A stretch of DNA of 64,000 nt from Skermanella pratensis (lineage in GTDB: Bacteria; Pseudomonadota; Alphaproteobacteria; Azospirillales; Azospirillaceae): the NCBI RefSeq assembly GCF_008843145.1, contig NZ_CP030265.1:3526501-3590500 (forward strand), written 5' to 3'. This document shows, piece after piece, positions 62,004-64,000 of the stretch (its first letter is position 1; every line of letters begins with the position of its first letter). Made by a program: the position numbers and the translations under genes. The notes beneath the pieces are model-generated. The model ran no database searches, had not been told where the DNA came from, and saw only the letters and a program-made list of their open reading frames with translations.

Positions 62004-62032
62004 GCCCCGCGGCGCAAGCACCGCCGCGGGGC
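62004..62032. terminator. Convergent hairpin between repeat-protein copy B and the Crp/Fnr gene
   Basis: GCCCCGCGGCG - CAAGCAC - CGCCGCGGGGC, perfect 11-bp stem, 13 bp after the copy B stop and 5 bp before the Crp/Fnr stop. No U-tract. The stem starts with GCCCCGCGGC as in the terminator at 59872, so the 3' ends of the paired genes were probably duplicated too. Confidence 0.7.
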
Positions 62033-62036
62033 GGGA

Positions 62037-62765
62037 TCAGGCCTCCGCCTCGTCCTCGTCGTAGAAGTCGGCAAGCTCCCGCAGGCCGTCGAGATCGCGG
62101 ATCGTGATCGATCCCGCCGAGACCGTGATCAGCCCGTCGCGCTGCCACTCGTTCAGGTGCTTGTTGGTGCTTTCCCGGGTGATGCCGACCAGGGTGCCCA
62201 ATTGCTGCTGGGAGAGCTTGACGTCGATCCGGGTCCCTCCGCCCCGCTCCTCCACCCCGAAGGCCGTCGCCAGTCGGACGAGGCAGCGGGCGAGCCGGAT
62301 CGGCACTTCCAGGAACAGGGTGTCCTCCAACTGGGTGCTGGTTCGGCGCAGCCGGTCGCACAGCACGTTGAACATGCGCAGGCAGACGGTGGGATGGCTC
62401 TCCAGCCATGGCAGGAAGTGCCGCCGCTCCAGCACCAGCAGGCCGGTGTCCTCGATCGCCACCGCCTCGGCCGTCCGGGACTTGCCGTCGAGCAGGGCGA
62501 TCTCGCCGAAATACTCGCCCTTGCGGACGATGTTCAGCGTCACCTCCTTGCCTTCGGCCGAGTAGCTGCAGATCCGGACGCGGCCGGAAAGCACGGCCAT
62601 CATGCTGGAACCGGGATCGCCCTGGCGGAAGATGATGGCCCGCGGCCGGTGTTGCGCGACGGTGGCATAGGCCGCCAGCTGCGACAGCTCGCCGGGATCG
62701 ACATGCTTGAGCAAGGAGTGCTCCGCCAGGACGGCAAGCTTCTCCTCCAGTCCCATAGTGGCCAT
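62037..62765 (-). CDS. Crp/Fnr-family transcription regulator
   Basis: 242 residues. cNMP-type sensor domain (~14-125: IIFRQGDPGSSMMAVLSGRV, GEYFGEIALLDGKSRTAEAV). The dimerisation helix then runs to a winged HTH (VKLSQQQLGTLVGITRESTN, KHLNEWQRDGLITV, ~165-225). There is no N-terminal Cys set for an Fe-S cluster, so it is not an oxygen-sensing FNR. Recognition helix TRESTNKHL has Arg-Glu like CRP (R-E-T-V-G-R), consistent with binding a TGTRA-type half-site. Neighbours upstream contain such palindromes. Two ATGs (62765, 62756) are possible. Divergent to the CsgG-like gene. Confidence 0.9.
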   Translation of the reverse strand: MATMGLEEKLAVLAEHSLLKHVDPGELSQLAAYATVAQHRPRAIIFRQGDPGSSMMAVLSGRVRICSYSAEGKEVTLNIVRKGEYFGEIALLDGKSRTAEAVAIEDTGLLVLERRHFLPWLESHPTVCLRMFNVLCDRLRRTSTQLEDTLFLEVPIRLARCLVRLATAFGVEERGGGTRIDVKLSQQQLGTLVGITRESTNKHLNEWQRDGLITVSAGSITIRDLDGLRELADFYDEDEAEA

Positions 62766-62989
62766 CGGCGATGCCCTCCAGACTATGCCTCGTCATGGAC
62801 CAGGACACACCAAGGATTGTGCCATTCCATGATTTGAGAAACATTATGGTCACGCAGGTTCGAGACTGTCCACTTCTCCCTGGATGGTGGAAAGCTAAAC
62901 GAAATAGCGATTGCCCCCTCCAGTCTTTCAGATAGAGACTAATCCTCCTCAAGTTCTCAGACAGCATCGATCAGGAAAGGAGTCCCGTC
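62766..62989. promoter_or_regulatory. Divergent promoter region of the Crp/Fnr and CsgG-like genes
   Basis: 224 bp, AT-rich centre (62820-62960). The CsgG-like gene is preceded by GAAAGGAG. No 16-bp TGTRA-N6-TTACA palindrome with full arms is seen here; TTTGAGAAACATTATGGTCA at 62835-62854 is a weak related arrangement I do not count as a site. Confidence 0.4.
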
Positions 62990-64000
62990 ATGTCCAAGAT
63001 CCGCCTTCGCCGCCCTGGACCGGCCCGCCGTGGCTGGGCCGGGCGCGCCGGGTGGCTGGCGGGCGGGTGCCTCATGCTTGCCGGATGCCTGTCGGACCCG
63101 GCGATCGCCCCCGTCGTGGTGGAGCCGAAGACGCCGACCACCAAGACCATCAGCAGCTTCACCAGCAGCCTGCAATGCATGGACACCTTGCTGTGGCAGC
63201 ATGGCAAGAGCGACATCTACATCATGACCTCGGGCATTCCCGACGCCACCGGCAAGGTTGCGGCGGGGACCAAGGAGATGCTGATCACCGCGATCTCGCG
63301 CATGTCGGCGCGCAGCAACGCCTTTCGCTTCGTGGATTTCGAGCCCAACCCGAACAGCGACGTCACAGCCCTGTCCGCCCTGATCGGCGTCCAGCCCGAC
63401 TTCGTGGTGCCGAGCTACTACATCCGGGGCGCCATCACCCAGCTGGACGAGAACGTGCTGAGCGAGTTGCAGGGCGGCTCCGTGTCCCTGCCCTTCCTCG
63501 ACATCGGCGCGTCGCGCGATCGGATCGTCTCGGTCGTGTCGGTGGACCTGAACGTCGGCGAGGTGGTGACCCGCCAGATCCTGCCGGGCATGTCGGCCAG
63601 CAATTCGATCGCCGTGGTGCGATCGGGCATCAGCGGCGATGCCGGCGGGAGGATCGACAAGGCCGGCTTCGCCTTCAACGTCGCCTTCAACAAGTCGGAA
63701 GGGTTCCATCAGGCCGTCCGGACGCTGGTCGACCTGAGCGTGGTCGAGACGCTGGGCAAGCTGACGCGGGTGCCCTATTGGCAATGCCTCGGCCTGGACC
63801 AGACCAATCCGACCTTCCGAGCCCAGGCCCGCGAATGGTTCGACACCACCCTGCCCGACGAGCAGGTCCGCTTCGCCCAGCAGATCCTGTCCAGCGGCGG
63901 CTATTACGAGGGACCGATCACCGGCATCTACGACATCGAGACCAAGGAGGCGGCGGCGCGCTACCAGACCGACAACGACCTGATCGCCACCGGCAGGATC
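62990..64000 (+). CDS. CsgG/HfaB-like outer-membrane lipoprotein with peptidoglycan-binding tail, truncated by window end
   Basis: At least 337 residues. A signal peptide with lipobox LMLAGC puts the lipidated Cys at 33. The core resembles CsgG/HfaB secretion channels: SSLQCMDTLLWQHGKSDIYI, GKVAAGTKEMLITAISRMSA, AFRFVDFEPN, YYIRGAITQLDENVL, RIVSVVSVDLNVGEVVTRQI, GFAFNVAFNKSEGFHQAVRT and PYWQCLGLD. At the window end a peptidoglycan-binding-like stretch begins (FAQQILSSGGYYEGPITGIY, DIETKEAAARYQTDNDLIAT). CsgG forms the curli export pore; HfaB is its relative for Caulobacter holdfast-anchor protein HfaA. ATG 62990 with AAAGGAG. Divergent from the Crp/Fnr gene. Confidence 0.83.
   Translation, partial: MSKIRLRRPGPARRGWAGRAGWLAGGCLMLAGCLSDPAIAPVVVEPKTPTTKTISSFTSSLQCMDTLLWQHGKSDIYIMTSGIPDATGKVAAGTKEMLITAISRMSARSNAFRFVDFEPNPNSDVTALSALIGVQPDFVVPSYYIRGAITQLDENVLSELQGGSVSLPFLDIGASRDRIVSVVSVDLNVGEVVTRQILPGMSASNSIAVVRSGISGDAGGRIDKAGFAFNVAFNKSEGFHQAVRTLVDLSVVETLGKLTRVPYWQCLGLDQTNPTFRAQAREWFDTTLPDEQVRFAQQILSSGGYYEGPITGIYDIETKEAAARYQTDNDLIATGRI

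Noticed and set aside
62835-62854. Possible FNR/CRP half-sites before the CsgG-like gene
   Set aside because: TTGAG and GTCA arms have the wrong spacing and poor symmetry compared with the two clear palindromes.

Overview
The window is high-GC DNA with densely packed genes, frequent GTG/TTG starts and strong Shine-Dalgarno sequences. The gene content points to an alphaproteobacterium of the Azospirillum/Skermanella type (Rhodospirillales). Supporting content includes cysteine-type formate dehydrogenase, many hybrid histidine kinases, a phasin, RTX proteins, and a urea/amide transporter next to formamidase. The genus is an inference from gene content, not a sequence match.

Layout. 1-2095: operon of a small periplasmic molybdopterin-oxidoreductase-like protein and a hybrid sensor kinase that runs off the left edge. 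2574-3827: an intact ISAs1-family insertion sequence with matching terminal inverted repeats and a perfect 9-bp target duplication. 4021-8862: membrane-bound formate dehydrogenase operon (Tat-target protein, alpha, beta, gamma) ending at a strong terminator. 9068-19945: mixed housekeeping and signalling genes (TerB-like protein, response regulator plus HisKA_2 kinase, DinG-like helicase, MtgA, P450, SMP-30 lactonase). 20140-29934: two different fatty acid desaturases around a regulator/FIST/kinase operon, a VOC protein and a GMC oxidoreductase with its Tat-exported small subunit.

29992-38149: extracellular and cell-envelope proteins. These are two divergent beta-helix paralogues (one with RTX repeats), a Tat-exported DUF882 protein, a BON-LysM protein and a short RTX protein, plus a decayed LysR gene. 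38167-43031: uronate/aldarate catabolism genes (aldose 1-epimerase, glycerate kinase, tartronate semialdehyde reductase, GntR regulator, uronate dehydrogenase). 43225-44132: a frameshifted EamA transporter. 46527-57604: short-chain amide/urea module, with fmdAB and urtABCDE on the minus strand and, divergently, a giant kinase whose N-terminus is an NCS1-like permease, followed by a LuxR-type response regulator.

57732-64000: a phasin, an orphan gene of unusual composition, and the most interesting segment. Two near-identical genes encode small secreted proteins, each made of two 37-residue repeats. They flank an MscS channel fused to a cyclic-nucleotide-binding domain, and each is preceded by the same 16-bp CRP-type palindrome. 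Next come a Crp/Fnr regulator and, divergent from it, a CsgG/HfaB-like lipoprotein with a peptidoglycan-binding tail. I propose this is a candidate curli-like (nucleation/secretion channel plus repeat subunit) surface-fibre system under Crp-type control. The proposal rests on sequence pattern and proximity only.
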